Assembly: GCA_011037195.1 (NCBI GenBank)
Contig: JAAEAF010000272.1
Coordinates: 406,202-470,201 of the forward strand
Reading direction: 5' to 3'
DNA from: Triatoma infestans
Lineage: Eukaryota; Arthropoda; Insecta; Hemiptera; Reduviidae
Length of the DNA: 64,000 nt
Part shown: positions 37,599 through 52,500 of the stretch, piece after piece
How the letters are laid out: each line of letters starts with the position of its first letter
How positions within the stretch are numbered: the stretch's first letter is position 1
Translations under genes and position numbers: made by a program
Notes under the pieces: model-generated
What the model was told of the DNA's origin: nothing
The model's input: the letters and a program-made list of their open reading frames with translations, nothing else
Database searches by the model: none

Positions 37599-40500
37599 TT
37601 ATTTTTCTGAATTATTTGATACTCTATGCTGCTGCTGTTGTAAAGCTGGGCAATTTGTTTTCGGTATTTCCTTATGACATGAAGTACTTAAATTAGTAGT
37701 TGAAGGTGTTAAATTACATTTCATCGGTCTACTACTCTCCGAACAGCTTCGTGGTTTTCTACGATTGTCGCCGTCAAATGAAGAAGCTGGTATATAAAAA
37801 CTTTTCTGAGATCTAGATCTCGTTCTACTCCTGTTATTAAAATCAAATTTTCTATTATCATTAAAATCCATCCTTTCATCCCTTATACATCTGGAACCAG
37901 GTTCTCTTTTCATGCTTTTAGCGATTACTCTTTTTTGATGATCTAGTTGAGGAAATAGTCCTATAAAAAATAGTTGATCATAAATACGTGTAATACAATG
38001 GGTACTATTAATATTTCTTATTTAAACTGTCATAAAAAGATAAAGAAGAAAATGGTTTCCAAAACAATATCAAACAATATGCCTAAACAGAAATAATTCT
38101 TTCATTTTAAATAGTGGCCCATATTTTTGCTATAAAACGGGAGTATCTTTTTAGCATAGAACATGTTCATATGTGTATTTACAATGTGAGAATTGATGTA
38201 ATCTGATCATTTCTTTGATAGTTTTTTAAAAAGTTGCTATTCAGTCCAAATGAAAATTTTGCAAAAACATTTAGCCTAATAGAGGAAAAATTATTGACGA
38301 ACAACTCTCTGAAAATATGAAATTTGAAAAAGTTATTAGATGATTGGCAAAACTTTATTTAGAATATAATATAGGATGCAAAAGGATTACGCTCAAACTA
38401 TTTGGATAGTTCCTCCCGCATCTTTGCCCCCATAATTTTATAAGTATTTATTCAATGACAAAGGTTAAAATTCCAAAAAGAGTAAATTTTCTCAGGGCCA
38501 AGTGAGTTAAAGTACTCAACACTCAACCCACTTAATATTATCTAGGATTTTATCCGTCGTAGCATGCATATTTGTGATTTTCTGACCGATTTCGGATTTT
38601 CATCCATTGTCAAATGTTTTTGTAAAAAGTTGACTTCAACTTAATGTTTATGTTGCATTCAACCAACAAGTGTATGTTTAACAGAAACATTAAGTTGAAG
38701 TCAACTCTCTACACGAACTTGATAACTTTACAATGACGATGGATGAAAATCCGAACCGGTTAAGAAGATCACATATATGCATGCTACGACGGATAAGAAT
38801 AAAATCCCATCTTGCATTGCCGACCTACCACATATTCAACTTATATTATGATCAATTTCCTCAAGTCGAATAGTTGAATATTGGTAATGCTGGTTGACTT
38901 AAAATAGCTGCCACTGATGGGAGAGTCAAACAGATATTTATAAATATTTTTTGCAAATAAATAAAAGAACCTGCTAAAACTTTATGTAAACATATCCTTT
39001 TAAATTAAAATTGTGTGAAGAATTTTTCACAAGATCCAGAGTAAATTAGCAATTACTATTTATTATTTACTTAAATATCGTGATTAAGACCCTTCAAAAA
39101 TAAATGAATTGATTTTCAAATCGTCTGACCTTAAAATTATAATAAGATAATTTTAAGGCAATGGCCCGAGGAGATTTTAAAGAAAAACGAATTCTTTGTT
39201 GCCTTATTTGTCATAAATCTATGCACTTTATCTTTGTTGTGGTTGGTTCCGCAGAGCTGGAAAGCATCAGAGACATTTTCCGTGATAGCCTGCTTCTTTT
39301 TGTGATCATCGACCGGTTTCGGGCGTTGCCCATCATCAGGATGTTTTTGTTAAACAGTGTAATAACATAGACTTGCACAGAGCAAATACTCTACGGAAAA
39401 TGTCTCTGACACTTTTTCTTTTCTACTATACTGTACAATAATGTAAATTTCTCCAATAAATTTTGCAGAGCTCCTGAAGAAGAGCACCAATGGTACCCGA
39501 AACGTACAGCAACAAAGAATTCGTTTTTCTTTAAAAACTCCTCTGGCCCTTGCCATATAAACATCTCATTATAAAATGAATTGTTTTGAATTTCTCTCGA
39601 ATGTCAAATGGCTCTTAGTAACCTCTCCATAACATCATCAGATAAATCGAAACGGGGAGGAAAAAGTGTGACATTTAAAAAAGTTTTACTTAATAAAATA
39701 AATGGTGACCCCTTGTTTGACTGAACTCGGAGGGTCTAGACCTAGATGTCGATAAAATTCCCCAGCCGATGTGGATGTACCCGCTGGACATCCGAGACGG
39801 ATCCTAAAACAGGGTTGGAGGCATGCAGAGGATAATAGTGGCTGTATTATAATGTCACCCTGAAACTGAGAAGCTTAGAGAGTATATATACACCTTTTTT
39901 CTTGTATGAAAAGTTCTATTTTTAAGTGATCTTTAGAACAAAGAGGGAAGTTACCACTAAATGACAAACTATAGCATAACTGGGACGGATTATGCTCCTC
40001 ATAGTAAGACTTGTGAATCAAGTCTGGCGGCAGTTGTGAGCCTGGCTCACCAGCTGAACCTTGGTACCTGTGAATCGTTGTTGGCGGCATGAGTCCCTAA
40101 AAGGCCAGAAAGATATAGAAGACAGCCTCAGTGAGGCATTACAAAAAAGATGCTCCTAAAAGGAGAGAAGGGCCTTTCCCTCATTAGAATAACATGGAGT
40201 ATCGGGACCCGCATCAAACTAAGTAAACTTATATCACTCTACCGGGGCATCTGCCATCTTAGTGAGATTGTTTCCCCAAAAGTTCTAGTGTTGGCCAAGA
40301 ATCGTAGATTAAAATCTTGATCAATCAACAAGGTGGATCTAATACAAAAAAAAATACTGCATTCTATTAGTAACAGTTGTCTTTCAGAATTTAAGATGAA
40401 TTTGAGCCCTTTGAGCAACATGATACGGGATATCGGGAGTAATACCGCGAGTTGTTATATATTTTACTGAGGAAAAGAAAAAATACCAATAGAAATGAGA

Positions 40501-43500
40501 TATTGGCGGAATACTGCAACAAGCCGAGAATATCACTTCTAATCGAATGAGCTGCCAATGCCCATAACATTGTTTGGCATAGATACAAAAACAATAAAGA
40601 AGAGGGCAGCCTTTTGGAATATATTCTCAATCTCATACCTTTCCACCTAGGTTAGAGATAATCTTCTAGGCTTCCGTGGCCATTCTCATGAAAAACACTG
40701 AAGTTTCCGGGTTGAGACCGCGTCAGGTTTGCAATAAACCGACGCTTCGTCAATTTTGCAATGAACTTCTTCAAGGCCGTATCGCCTTGAGTGCTCCGTT
40801 AAGTGCTATTAGTGCAAGTTTGCTAGCAGAAATATCATCACAGCTATGAAGGATATTGGAAGAAAAAAGGTGCGGAGGCACCAGTGAGTGCGAATCCTTG
40901 TCTGCTCCCTTTTTTACAACTACCATAAAAGATGACGGGATGATTAAGAAATACAGCTTTGCTAGAAGTTATAAATCATATTAAATTAAAATACATGAAC
41001 TGATCGAGCAATCTGTAGGGGAGTTGCTGGAATATATGGACCTAGAACCAGGCACCCGGAGAAACTGGCCAAGTTCCCCAGAACCTTCCAGGCGGAAATT
41101 ATGGTAATTGAAAAGTCTGTCCAGTTCAACCCCAACATGAATTGTAGGAATCAAGAAATTGAGACTGAGATTCTACCCGATAATCAGGCAGCACGTGTTC
41201 GAAATAGTGTAGGAACGCCTCGGCAAGCCGAAATAGTAGACTTAACCTCTTTTGGGTACCAGGGTATGCTGGCCACCCAGGCAAGAAAAGGCGCATCTGC
41301 TCCTTTATGGGGCAAGAAACACTTGTGGAATAAACAACCAGCATCAAGAAGGGCTGAGAATTGAGCAAGAAGTCAAGGAAGCATTGCTCTGGAAAACCCA
41401 CTCAGGAATGAGGTAGTCTAAAACTTGTCTAGGTAGCTATCACATTAATCGATTCTATGGTTCTACACCCTGAATGGGTCACTGCAAAAATATGCTTCGC
41501 ATGCCACCAGTTTTCCTCATGGAGCATTGTAGTCTGAGAGGGTACCTGTAAGCAGGTGGCACAAAAGTGATAGCACCTGCACATTAAGATGTAGAGACTC
41601 CAATGTACCTCCTGATGGGCTGCAACGGTTATCAACGAGGAATGATTTAGATTTCTGAGTACATAACGAGTATTCGAAGAGGAGATAAATATCCTCTTTA
41701 GAAGCATCCAGATTCTGTAATTCTTTAGAAAAACAAGACTTGGAAAGGGTGCTCTGGGTTCAGAAATCTCATCGTGGCAGTAGGAGGGACACAATAGATG
41801 CCTGAATTTCCAATGCGTTATATTAGTCCTAAAAAAAACATTCTTCTGAGAACTGTTCCGATATCTTTTATTTAAAAGGCTGCACATCTACAATTATTTT
41901 GCCCTGTATACTTACTTCAGGCAACAAATTTTTGATCTTTTATCTCAAACTCCGGGAGTGTAACGCTCTGGTATAACGCTTCAAGCGCGAAGAGCTTGGT
42001 TTCCGTGAGGAGCTCAGAAAATTCAGATCCAGCATTCCTGCCAGAACTAGGCGATGGGAAACGTGGCTTGCAGATCAAATGCCACCTTAATAAAAATCGC
42101 CGTCTGATAGGTCTTGCCACTAAATGGGCTCTTTCTAGCATGGGCTATTGATCTTACATCTTCTCACAAACAAGACTTAATATATACCCTGCTATAATTT
42201 TGTTCATGGAATTAGCAAGACATTCATTGATTCGGTACTTATTCTTATTTTCTTCTTAGTTTAATGCCATTCACAAAAGAACATATTTTTTCACCACTCT
42301 AGCAGGCACAGACTCAAACACAGAAAACAACACATTACCTCTCCTTCAATATTAAAATGAACTGTATCATGAAGGCACCCTTTTTCCATTTCAGCAAATG
42401 CACCCACACCTCAGATTCAAAAGTATTTGGCATATATTGCAATCGGCATTTGCAAAGATTCAAAACTAACACAACAAAAGAGAAGCAACGTCTTAGAAGC
42501 AAGCACTATCAAATATGCATTTTTTCTTTTCTTGTCATTATCGATCAGGAAACCCTAGCAATAAATGTTAATACTTATATAATACATATATTGTCAGGTT
42601 ATAATTGGTCAAAATTTAAACTTATTTGAAAGAATCTGTAAAACAGGATAAAACTGGGATTATATTGAGTATTGGTGCGAGCGATATGGGGATTAAGCTG
42701 AATATCCTCTTCAAAGAAACTTGTGGTCAGCCTTTCATTCATAATCTTCCGCCTTCTAGAACGGCCTATTTATAATAGTTCCCCATCAATTGATTTGGGC
42801 ATAATGTGAATAATAAAGTTTAATAACTAATAATATTATAATGTCTTACTCTGTGAATTCTTCAATGCTTCCCTAGCTGCATTCATTTCAGCTTGTTGAA
42901 TGCTATGTCCAGATGCCTGAGCCAAACGTTTCTGTCTAAAGTAAACAGCCACTGTATAAAGCCTAGTGTTTGTAGGGCCCATGCATTCAATGACCCTAAA
43001 AAAACGATATTCTTGTGACACTTAGCACGGTTTTCTGTTACCATTATTATAATTATAACTGACCATTTTTGAAACTGACCAATCCTGAAATTTTTCTAAA
43101 GGCTTAGTTGCCTTTAATTTCAAGCATAAAATAAGAGTGGAGAAACTTTTCGTTTTTAATTGTTGGTCTTAAGACTAAGGAGACTAACGACTAATGTGAC
43201 ACCACCTTAATCAATTCCCAATAAAACTTCAAATAGCAGTTTAGTGTTAAACCAAATGAATCAGATGCCATCCCCGAAAACCCCTAAAATAAATTTCTTC
43301 GAAAACAAAATGTTCAAATAAAAAATATGGGCTTATATAACTATTATTACAAAATTAAAGAAAATCGTTCCAACCGTTTTCGAGAAAATTCTGAAAAAAT
43401 ATGGAACCTATTTAATAGATACATATTTGTCAGTAAAATTATTTTCTTCTACATACAGTTAACTAATGTTTTTGAGCTAAATAGCAATACATTTAACAGG

Positions 43501-46500
43501 CCTTAATAATAATGTATGCAATAGAACCGTATTGTTTCGAAATGGCATTTTGGAAAAGAAAAATTAACGTTGCAGCTCCTTCATTTTTAAGATATGCTGT
43601 ACACCCACAAGCATTGGCACAACACACAAACACAATTCTCTAGAAACATCTCTTACTGACAAGCTCGCAAACACATCCTCTCCTTTAAAAATATTACGAA
43701 TTGTTTTTCTCCTTTGTAGTAGTAAGGAGACGAAGGCATAAATACATATTATATATATACCATTTTGTGTGTGTGTTTGTGTGTGTAAAAGGTTTAAGTG
43801 TTTCTGGAAAAGCTAAGTAAATATTTCCTTGTTAATTAAAAAACAAAAAAATGAGTATGTGGTTGAAAAGTAAAAAAATCAAATGAATAAAAAGAGGTTT
43901 AAGTGATTTTGGAAAAGTATACATATAAAGATTTCCTTGTTAAAAAGTAAAAATAAATTAAAATTAATTATGTAGTTAAAGTAAACAAGCAAATGAATAA
44001 AAAAAAATAGCAACTTGTAAATAGGTATTTCAGGCTCTCCGCCCTCCATAGTTCTCAAAGTGAGACAGCACTGCTGAAGTTTAGATTTAGGATCATTCCA
44101 GTCTTGATGCATGATAAAATCATGAAGTCTTGGAAAAAAACAAACATTAGCAAAGGTCTGGCAATATATCAATCCCTGAAAATACATAATATATGTTAGC
44201 AAAAATAATTACTGAATTAGATATTTCCCAAATCAATGTTAAATTATCTCATCTATAAACATTAAATAAAACCTACTTTATCAACATAAAGAGCTCCAAG
44301 AAATGCTTCTAAAAGATCTGCTCTATCCTTTGTTTTAAGTTCAGCTTTTGGATTTGCATAGATAGCATAAGCTCCCATGCCAAGATCATTACACACTACA
44401 GACTGTGTTTTATTGTTAACCAATGAACTACGCAACAGCTGAAATAAATCAAATTTAAATACATAAGTAATTAAGAACTAGGCTAAAAATATCTGAGAAT
44501 TATTCACTTACATATTTAATACCCGTAAAATAAATAAATAAATGCTAAGTTCTAATAAAAGAAGGCAAAGGCTCCTTGCTATCTGGGAAAGGAAGTCCTC
44601 CAAGAAATACATGGCCCTGTACTCGAAAACAGAGTATGGAAAATGTGTATAAAATTTAAGATTAAGAGCACGAAGACCATATTATCAACAAATAATAGAT
44701 GGCTCATATATGTGGAACGAATGCAGGAAAACAAAATTCCCAGCAGTATGATGTACGGTAGGAGGTAGCAAGAAAGATCTAAGAGAAATAGGTATGATTA
44801 GAGAGGAATAACTCATGATCATTGGAGAGACCAAAGTTCTACAAGGACTGTAAGCCAAGCAGCAAATAAATAATGAATGGTTAATTTAAACAATTCGTGT
44901 ACGATTTATTTCGAAGGACTAATTTCATTGTTGTTTCAATTGTTGCATGAAATACTAAAACATTTATAAAGTAAAAACGTACTAAATAATAAAATTAGGC
45001 AAATTTCATTATTCATAAATTATTTTAAAAGATATTAAATTAAAAAATAAAATCTTTTCTATTTATTTTACGGTACATTAGTCTAGCATATAGCATGCTG
45101 TTTTGTAAAAGATATAACCATAGAACTGGATAAAATTAAACTTGGCAATGCCAAAGAAAAGCACATAGTCTTTTATAAGAAATATATTTTAAATTGAGCA
45201 CAATTTTACTAAAGTGCATCCTTTATTTTGTCGCTCTATGGAATTAAATTTAAAAACAAAAATTAAAAACAAAATCAAAAATTAAATTGAAATTTATAAT
45301 TTGATAATATGAATTAAATTTTTTATCATCAAAATCGAGCGAAATTTAACAAAGATAACTGCAGTACAATCATTTATAACCGAAAAAAGCCTCAATAAGG
45401 TCCTAAAAGAGGATGTGTACTGCGACAAATCACAGGTTTCTCTACATATCCAGAAATGCTGTCAAATGTTTGCAAATCTGGGAAAACACTCTTCCCTGAT
45501 ATCAAGGATAATAAAGCGTGTTTTTTTTTTTTTGAAAATATTCAAAATGTTGTCAGTCTTTTATATTAAAAAGTTTATTGTGCAAAACTATATGGCACGA
45601 CGATCGAACGAGATCGAATTCCTTACTAATCTTATATCCAAAGACTAGAATACCCTGAACTTTTAAGCTTCAATCCATTCAACGTCCTAGAAAACTAGCT
45701 GTGATATGCTTCTTTTAAGACAATGCATGCTATACAGTGTATTTTGTAATAGTTACTGCCAGTAATGAATGAACGAACTGCAATTGTCTAGGACTTGAGT
45801 GAACAATGTAAATTGTAAATGTTAAATTTATAGAAAGTAATCTAAATTATTTTAAACTATAATCCTTTTTTTATTATAAGGTGTCATACCTATAAATATT
45901 CTTAACTGTATTTTTTTAAGTGATTTAACACGCTTAGGGATATGTCTACTAGAGATTCAAGAACTGGTTCCAGTATAAAAGCTTTTTAATAATTCCACTA
46001 GAATGATGGAAAAGAGCAAGAAAACATGTACAATTTTTCATATTTTTTTTACCACAAAAAAAAAGGAAGTTTGTTTGTAGCTTTGGTAGTGTTAACATTG
46101 CTTTTATGCGGCCTCAATTTTTTTTTGTCATTTGATAAGTTTATAGTAACTTTTTATTTCTGATTTCTGGCCTACTTATGTGATTTCGATAAGTGATAAG
46201 TGCATTGGAAAATTCTACAGGAAAATTGGGTTTAAAATTAGCGAAAGTTATGTGAAAATATATATATATATATATAATTTGTTTCTGTGAAAAGAGTTAT
46301 TTGTTTTTACTAATATTTATTTATTACAAGTTGGGTGGAGTTTAAATCTCAAAAGTGGAATGGGGTTCTGCAGAGTAACCCTTTAAGCCACGCCCTCGAA
46401 CCAAAATATTCTTGCAGTCGTACAAGTAACATCTTAAATTTTTGAAATAATATTTGACGTCTATTTTTTAATATCATTTTTTTTTTTCTTAGTAACTATA

Positions 46501-49500
46501 ATTTTTTTCCGCCAATGAGCTATCTAGTTTGATAATTATTTATTGAATTTGTTCAGTTCCTAATTAATAGCAAAAATTACAAGTAAGTAGCTATAAATAT
46601 GATTATTACATTTTCAATGACCTCTGAGAGAATAGAAAACAAATTTCTGACTCTCCACAAATAAGTAAACAAATGAGTGAAGTTACGAAGGGTACTTTCG
46701 ATGAAGATTCTTTTATATTGAAAATAAATATATTTTTTGATATTAAAATTGATGATTTACATAATAAACTGGCTGGAAGGCTGGATGGGATTTTGGCTGA
46801 AAATAAATCGTAAAGGCAGAGATAAATATCAGAGACATTTTCCGTGGTAGCCTGCTTCATTTTGTGGTCATCCACAAAATGACCACAAAGATGACCACAA
46901 AATGAAGCAGGCTACCACGGAAAATGTCTCTGATGCTTTCCAGCTCTGCGGAACCAACCACCACAGCAGAGATAAATGTTTTAAAAACGGTTTTTATAGG
47001 CAGATGTGAGTTGGAAATATTATTAAAACAAAATAAAAGCTAAAAATCTTATATTTAAAGGAATCTCGAATGGTAGAGAGGGAAATGATGAAGTTGCTTT
47101 ATGTAAAGAAATTTATGAAAATTCTTTGGATTTGAAAAATATATAAGGCGTTTCCGCCGGGAAATAGTGCTCTAATTTAGCTGAATTTTTGAAAAATTCT
47201 GATATGTTGGCCGGGTTAAAAAATTCCAGGAAACTAAAAGATACTGGGATTTGGATCTCACAATTAGAGAGAGGAAATTAGGAAGAAATTAGTAGATTTA
47301 AAAAAAATATATAATAGCTAAAGAGGCAAGAGTTTTGGTGAGGAAAGATGTTTATTATATAAAAAATAAAGGGTTTTATTGGAGTGAGGAGAAGGGAGGT
47401 TCCAGGAATAAAGAAGGTTTAATGTTATTACTGGGCTGCCCACTTTTAGAAAGTAGTAACAATTATTTAGGCCAGAAACAGTTTCTTTCTTCAGTTGAAT
47501 TATTTTCATCGAGTTTTCGGATATCCATTTCGAAGATTATATTATAAAGGTGAAATTATTGAATTCGTTAATACTAACTACAAACTATCTGGGTTTGCCC
47601 TTTAGTACTCGGCAAAATTTCATCCCGCTATTGAGCCCTGTTTGTCTAAACTCGTTGCTGCGAAATCAACCGTCCTAAATGTCTAAAGTCCCACAATAGA
47701 CCCATGGAGGTCGCAGCGGCGTAGCCTTGGTAGCCAACCCCCCACAGAATGCTTAAGAAGCTCTAAGCCCAACAGTTGCAAGTCCAAGTGTTATCTTTAT
47801 GAGTCCTTGGCTGCTTCGGTTCTTTTATATTTAGTTTAGATTTTAGATTTAGAAATTAGGTTTTATATTTCAGATTTAGGTACATTTATATTTAGATTTA
47901 GAAAGCTGGAGTGGTCCGTATAGTGTTCAAATTGAGAGAGGTCAGCTATGGTTTTTTAAAAACCTATTAAAGTTACCAAAAAACGCACCCAGTGCCTATG
48001 TGTATTTTGCGACTTGACCAGGTTGAAAACAATAATTTTAAATTACTATTTATTTGGTACTCGTATTTAAAATGTAATTTATGGTATAGTCAGTATTTAT
48101 TAGTTGAAAATGTTGTTAATATTAAAAAAAAAATCAACTGAATATATTATCTTCATTTAAACATTATTTATTCAGTAAAGCTGTTGATTTCATCTCAAAC
48201 TTTCACTTTAGATGTTTATCTAATTTTGATCCGCAAGATGAGAAATATTTGCATTTAAATTGCGATATTAAAAAAATAAAGATTCTTTTTCAAGTATGTT
48301 TATGTAATTATAAAAAGAATTATCCGAGGATAATCCACGGTCATGACACGTATTAATTCTTTGCTTTAGATTTCTGTAAATTGTGCAGAAGTAAGAAAAA
48401 AGGATTATCTTTTACACGTTCTCTATGAACGTAAAGTTTTGAACCATGTTAGATCTAAATACTTGAATAAATATTTATCAGTTACTTATCCACAAACATG
48501 TGAAGATTTATTGATATGTAATGATCATGAAAAATTAAATGATATATTTCGCTTTCTAACAGTACATCTAAAATTATGCAGAAATTTGTTGACTCAGAGG
48601 CATAGCTTTTTTCTTATATTTTTTTTATTTCTGTTCTATTTCTTTTCTATGATTATCGTCGCCATTTTATTTATTTACTTTCATTTTTTGCTGTGTGTAA
48701 TTTTTGCTTTATCTCAGTTGATTTGGTTTTTCACTTATATATATACTCGATATGAGCTCTTATTTTCAGTTCTACTTTTATTATTCCCACCTTCTGATTG
48801 TGATTCATTTTGTGATATTATTATTATGCTTTGTTTTTATTTTTTTTTGTATTTTTGTAATCAACTCCTGCTACAGAATGTACGAGAGTCATTCAATAAG
48901 TAACGAAACCAATCGCTGTAGCTCAGAAACGGTTTGTCTAATCAATACAAAGTTTCAGTCCGTCAAGTTGACATCCTTGTACTTAGTTTCTCCTCAGCTG
49001 TTCGAGAATATTTGGTAAGCATAAACTCAAATGTATTCAGTTAACAATGGTGAATCCGCTCGAGCATTGCACTTCGGAAGAACAACGCTCAGTGATTAGA
49101 TTTTTAGAGTGTAGTCCACGAAAGAATGTTGAAAGTGTACGGGAATCATTGTTTGATCCGTTCGAATGTTTACAAATGGGTAGAACAGTTTAAAAGTGGC
49201 TGTGTACATATCTGTGACGAACAACAAAGTGGATGACCGGTTGAAGTTGCAACTCGCATCTCGCATTACCGCGTTAATTCAGGACAACAGGCGTATTACT
49301 GTTGAACTGATAGCTGAAGAAGTCCACGCGAGTGTTGTAACTGTCCATAACATTATTCAGAATAAGCTGCAGTACAAGAAAACTTGTGCGAGAAGTTCCA
49401 AGACAACTTACGGATGCCCAAATAGAAACCAGGTTTCAAATCAGTCAACAATTGAAAGAACGATGTTCAATTGAAAAAGAATTTTTCAGTAGAATTGTAA

Positions 49501-52500
49501 CATATGATGAAACATGGATACACCATTTGGGACCGGTGTTTAAGCGTCAAAGCCTTGAGTGGAAGCATATGGGTTCTCCCACTCGAAAAAAATTCAAGAA
49601 CCAGCCGTCTACAGGTAAAGTCATACTTACAGTGTTGCGGGATTTGCAAGGGCCTATTTATTATGACTATCTAGAAGATCAACGAACCATCAACAGCCAA
49701 TATTACAGTGATATGCTCACAAACAAAAGTAAGGCTTGCCATTCTAACGGAACGTCGTGGACTCTTGACTAAAGGCGTGATTTTGCTTCATGACAATGCG
49801 CGCCCACATATGGCCCAGTTAGCTCAAGAAACACTTCAAAAAGTGGGGTGGTAGATCTTCCACAACCCCCTTACATCCCCGACCTCGCCCCAGCAGACTT
49901 CCATTTGTTTGGACCCCTTAAAGAAGCTGTTCGTGGGAAACATTTTCAATCCAATGCAAATGTTAAAAATCATGTGCAGAAGTGGCTTCGAGATCAACCC
50001 AAAGAATTTTATGCCAGAGGTATACACAAATTAGAAGAACGGTGGGGCAAGTGTATAAATGTTGTTGGGGACTATGTTGAAAAGTAGCCAAAATTTTTTA
50101 TTGATTAAAGAAATCTTTTTGAGCTACAGCGATTTGTCTCGTTACTTATTGAATGACCCTCGTATTTTCTAAAGCAATAAATGGAATCTAATCTATCTAA
50201 TCTAAATCTACCACAAGAAAAAAGGATGCATTTAAAAACAAAATCTTTATTTCTAGAATATCTGCAATAAAGTTCAGAGAGTAAATTAAATTACCGATAA
50301 ATGTCCTTCATGATGTTCTGGAAAATATTTGTATAAATATTCTGAAGCAATTAACTGTAGAACAGTATCGCCCAAAAATTCCAACCTTTGATTAGATCCT
50401 CTGAAAACAAAGTATAATATTTATTCTGTTTATCTCCTTTTTTAATTTAAAAAACAAAAAACAAGGCAAGCTAGCCCTATGGCAATTTTTGTTGGGAGCT
50501 TATGGTTAACACTAGGGCCGACTCAAGTCATACGCGAGAGCCCCACCGTGTAGGGCCCTGCGCCTCCTGTAATAAACATGAAAAGTTAAGTAACTGACCT
50601 AATGTATATAATAAAGAATACAATTTCTATGTCTGCATAAATAAAATATATTTTAATTTGCAATTTTTTTTTTTATCTCCCTGCAGAAAACTTTATAAAA
50701 GCATTTCATTATTATATCATTGTTCCATAACTACATATGGGGTCACTTGTGCAGAATTTGTCCAAAATATTTTATATTTATTGTGGCTGGGCCCGCAGAG
50801 CTGATAAGCATCATAGATATTTTCAATGATAACCGCTTAATTTTGTGGTCATCGACCGTTTGCATACGCCCATCATCAGGATGTTGTGATAAAATAGTGC
50901 TACATCACAGAATTGCATAAAGCAAAATCAGTTTATTCATTCGAGTGTATAAACTGATTTTGCTCTGTGAAAGTCTGTGTTATCTTACTGTTTTATCAAA
51001 ACATCAGCCGGATGGGCGAATACCTGCAACCGGTCGCGGAACATAAAATGAAGCAGGCTATCACGGGTATATCTGATATTTATATTTAATATATCTGATA
51101 TTTATATTTAATTTGTAATTCGATGGGATAGAATATATTGTGCTGAGGTTAATTGTTTCAAGAGTAATTAGCTAATTATAAAGTTAAATGTATGTATTTT
51201 CTTTTTCCATTTACCATGACTCCATTCATAACATGGACCTAATATGATTGAAAATAGGGTTAGAGATTTGTGTGGCTTAGTTTGTTATGAATATAATCAG
51301 CGTAATTACTTTGCCACTTTATCTTAATCACCTTGAATGTCATGTTGAGTTAATTTTCTTTTTCATGTTATGAACGAGTTAAATAATAACTATTATAGTG
51401 ATAAACTATCAACCACTAGAGAAGTTGATAATATAATTATGAAAATTATTATATTATTTAACACTTTGAATTTTTATTAATTTTCAAGGAGCCCCTCTTA
51501 AAACGGTTGGTAAGTTCCAGCGCTTCCTAGAACCAGCCTTGGTAAGCACGCCTGAAGCCCACACCGTTTTATAGACATTCGCAACTAGAAACCCCTACAA
51601 CTTATAGATCCCCACCTCACGTCGACTGTTCGAGCGTCCCTGACACCCGGAATCGAAATCTACCGCTCTCACTAATCTAGTTTATACAGAGAACTACATT
51701 TCACTTTCCTTTCGGAAATAAATGTCAGCAGGCTTCATGATCGCGAAAAAAGTAATTTTCAGAAAATTACGTTTACATGAAACAGCATAAACAAAAAAAA
51801 AAAAAATCGCTAGGAATCATATTTGATTTCCATATGAGTATTTCCATAGAATTTGATAAGAAGGTTCATCAATCAGAAGTGCGTCTTTAATGAATAGCTT
51901 TTATCATTTATTGCGATTCTCTCAAAAATATTTTCTTTAAACACATTGCACATCACCGTAGTTTTTATTTAAAACATTTCTCTGGAAAAGTTTATTATAG
52001 GGGTGTTATAGTGACTTCTCTCTCAAGTACCATTTCAATACATTAAAAGGTTCTGCCATCTGCAATAGGAGATTCCAAGGTTGGTGTGAAGTGCGACGAT
52101 TTTACCGGTTTTTTAATAATTTTTTTAAAGTACAGGTTCTACTATTTATACAATATTTAGAGGAACTAAATATAAAAAAAAACTACTTTTTTCAACAAGG
52201 AAACTTGTCACTTAAACTGTGAGAGTTGCGTATGAGAAATGAGTAGCAATATGAGTTGCATTAATGTTTCACATCTAGTCTATATACCAAATATTACATA
52301 ATAATAAATAAAACTCAGGCAGTAATTAGTAAGGGGTTAACTGTATACATAATCAAACTGTTTATTGAATAAGTTGAGAAATTTAATTTAAAAAAAAAAA
52401 TGTTTTTACTTACAATGTTAAATTTGTGAATCCGATACTTCTGTCCGTAAAAGCGCGTGCTAAAAGCCTTATATGTGTAAACTGAACTCCAATAGTTTCT

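Larger units (their letters stand above)
39150..39565. repeat. Penelope-like terminal repeat fragments (family 1) with a family 3 foldback inserted
   Basis: Left part (39157-39235) has ggcaatggcccgaggag and aaagaaaaacgaattctttg. The right part (about 39420-39565) has the inverted counterpart, ending aaaaactcctctggccc. The same arms bound the Penelope-like element at 58125-60345, so this is a collapsed relative without its coding core. A family 3 segment fills 39237-39410. Confidence 0.65.
46560..50208 (+). mobile_element. L1-like LINE relic interrupted by a palindrome and a mariner
   Basis: From about 46990 to 47440, broken frames give L1-type ORF1 wording ([49 protein letters not shown]). 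At 48380-48600 there is a C-terminal ORF2-like segment ([41 protein letters not shown]), followed by a T-rich 3' region and gctacagaatg. The mariner splits the element at 48882; the remainder, ending gcaataaatggaatctaatct and more AATCT units, follows at 50165-50208. Most of ORF2 including the catalytic core is missing. The 5' boundary is uncertain. Confidence 0.6.

Noticed and set aside
37599..37913. Independent small Arg/Ser-rich protein gene
   Set aside because: The frame extends upstream to a proper acceptor at 37961 and joins Drosha exon 21 in phase with conserved C-terminal wording, so it is the last Drosha exon.
40660..40800. Sequence with gttgagaccgcgtc and cgacgcttcg words, possibly another Penelope-type terminal repeat
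   Set aside because: Only suggestive words; no second copy or inverted arm in the window supports it.
48439..48903. 154-codon ORF with a very hydrophobic C-terminal half, resembling a membrane protein
   Set aside because: The first half reads as LINE ORF2 C-terminus and the hydrophobic part is T-rich 3' untranslated sequence; the ORF runs into the mariner end.
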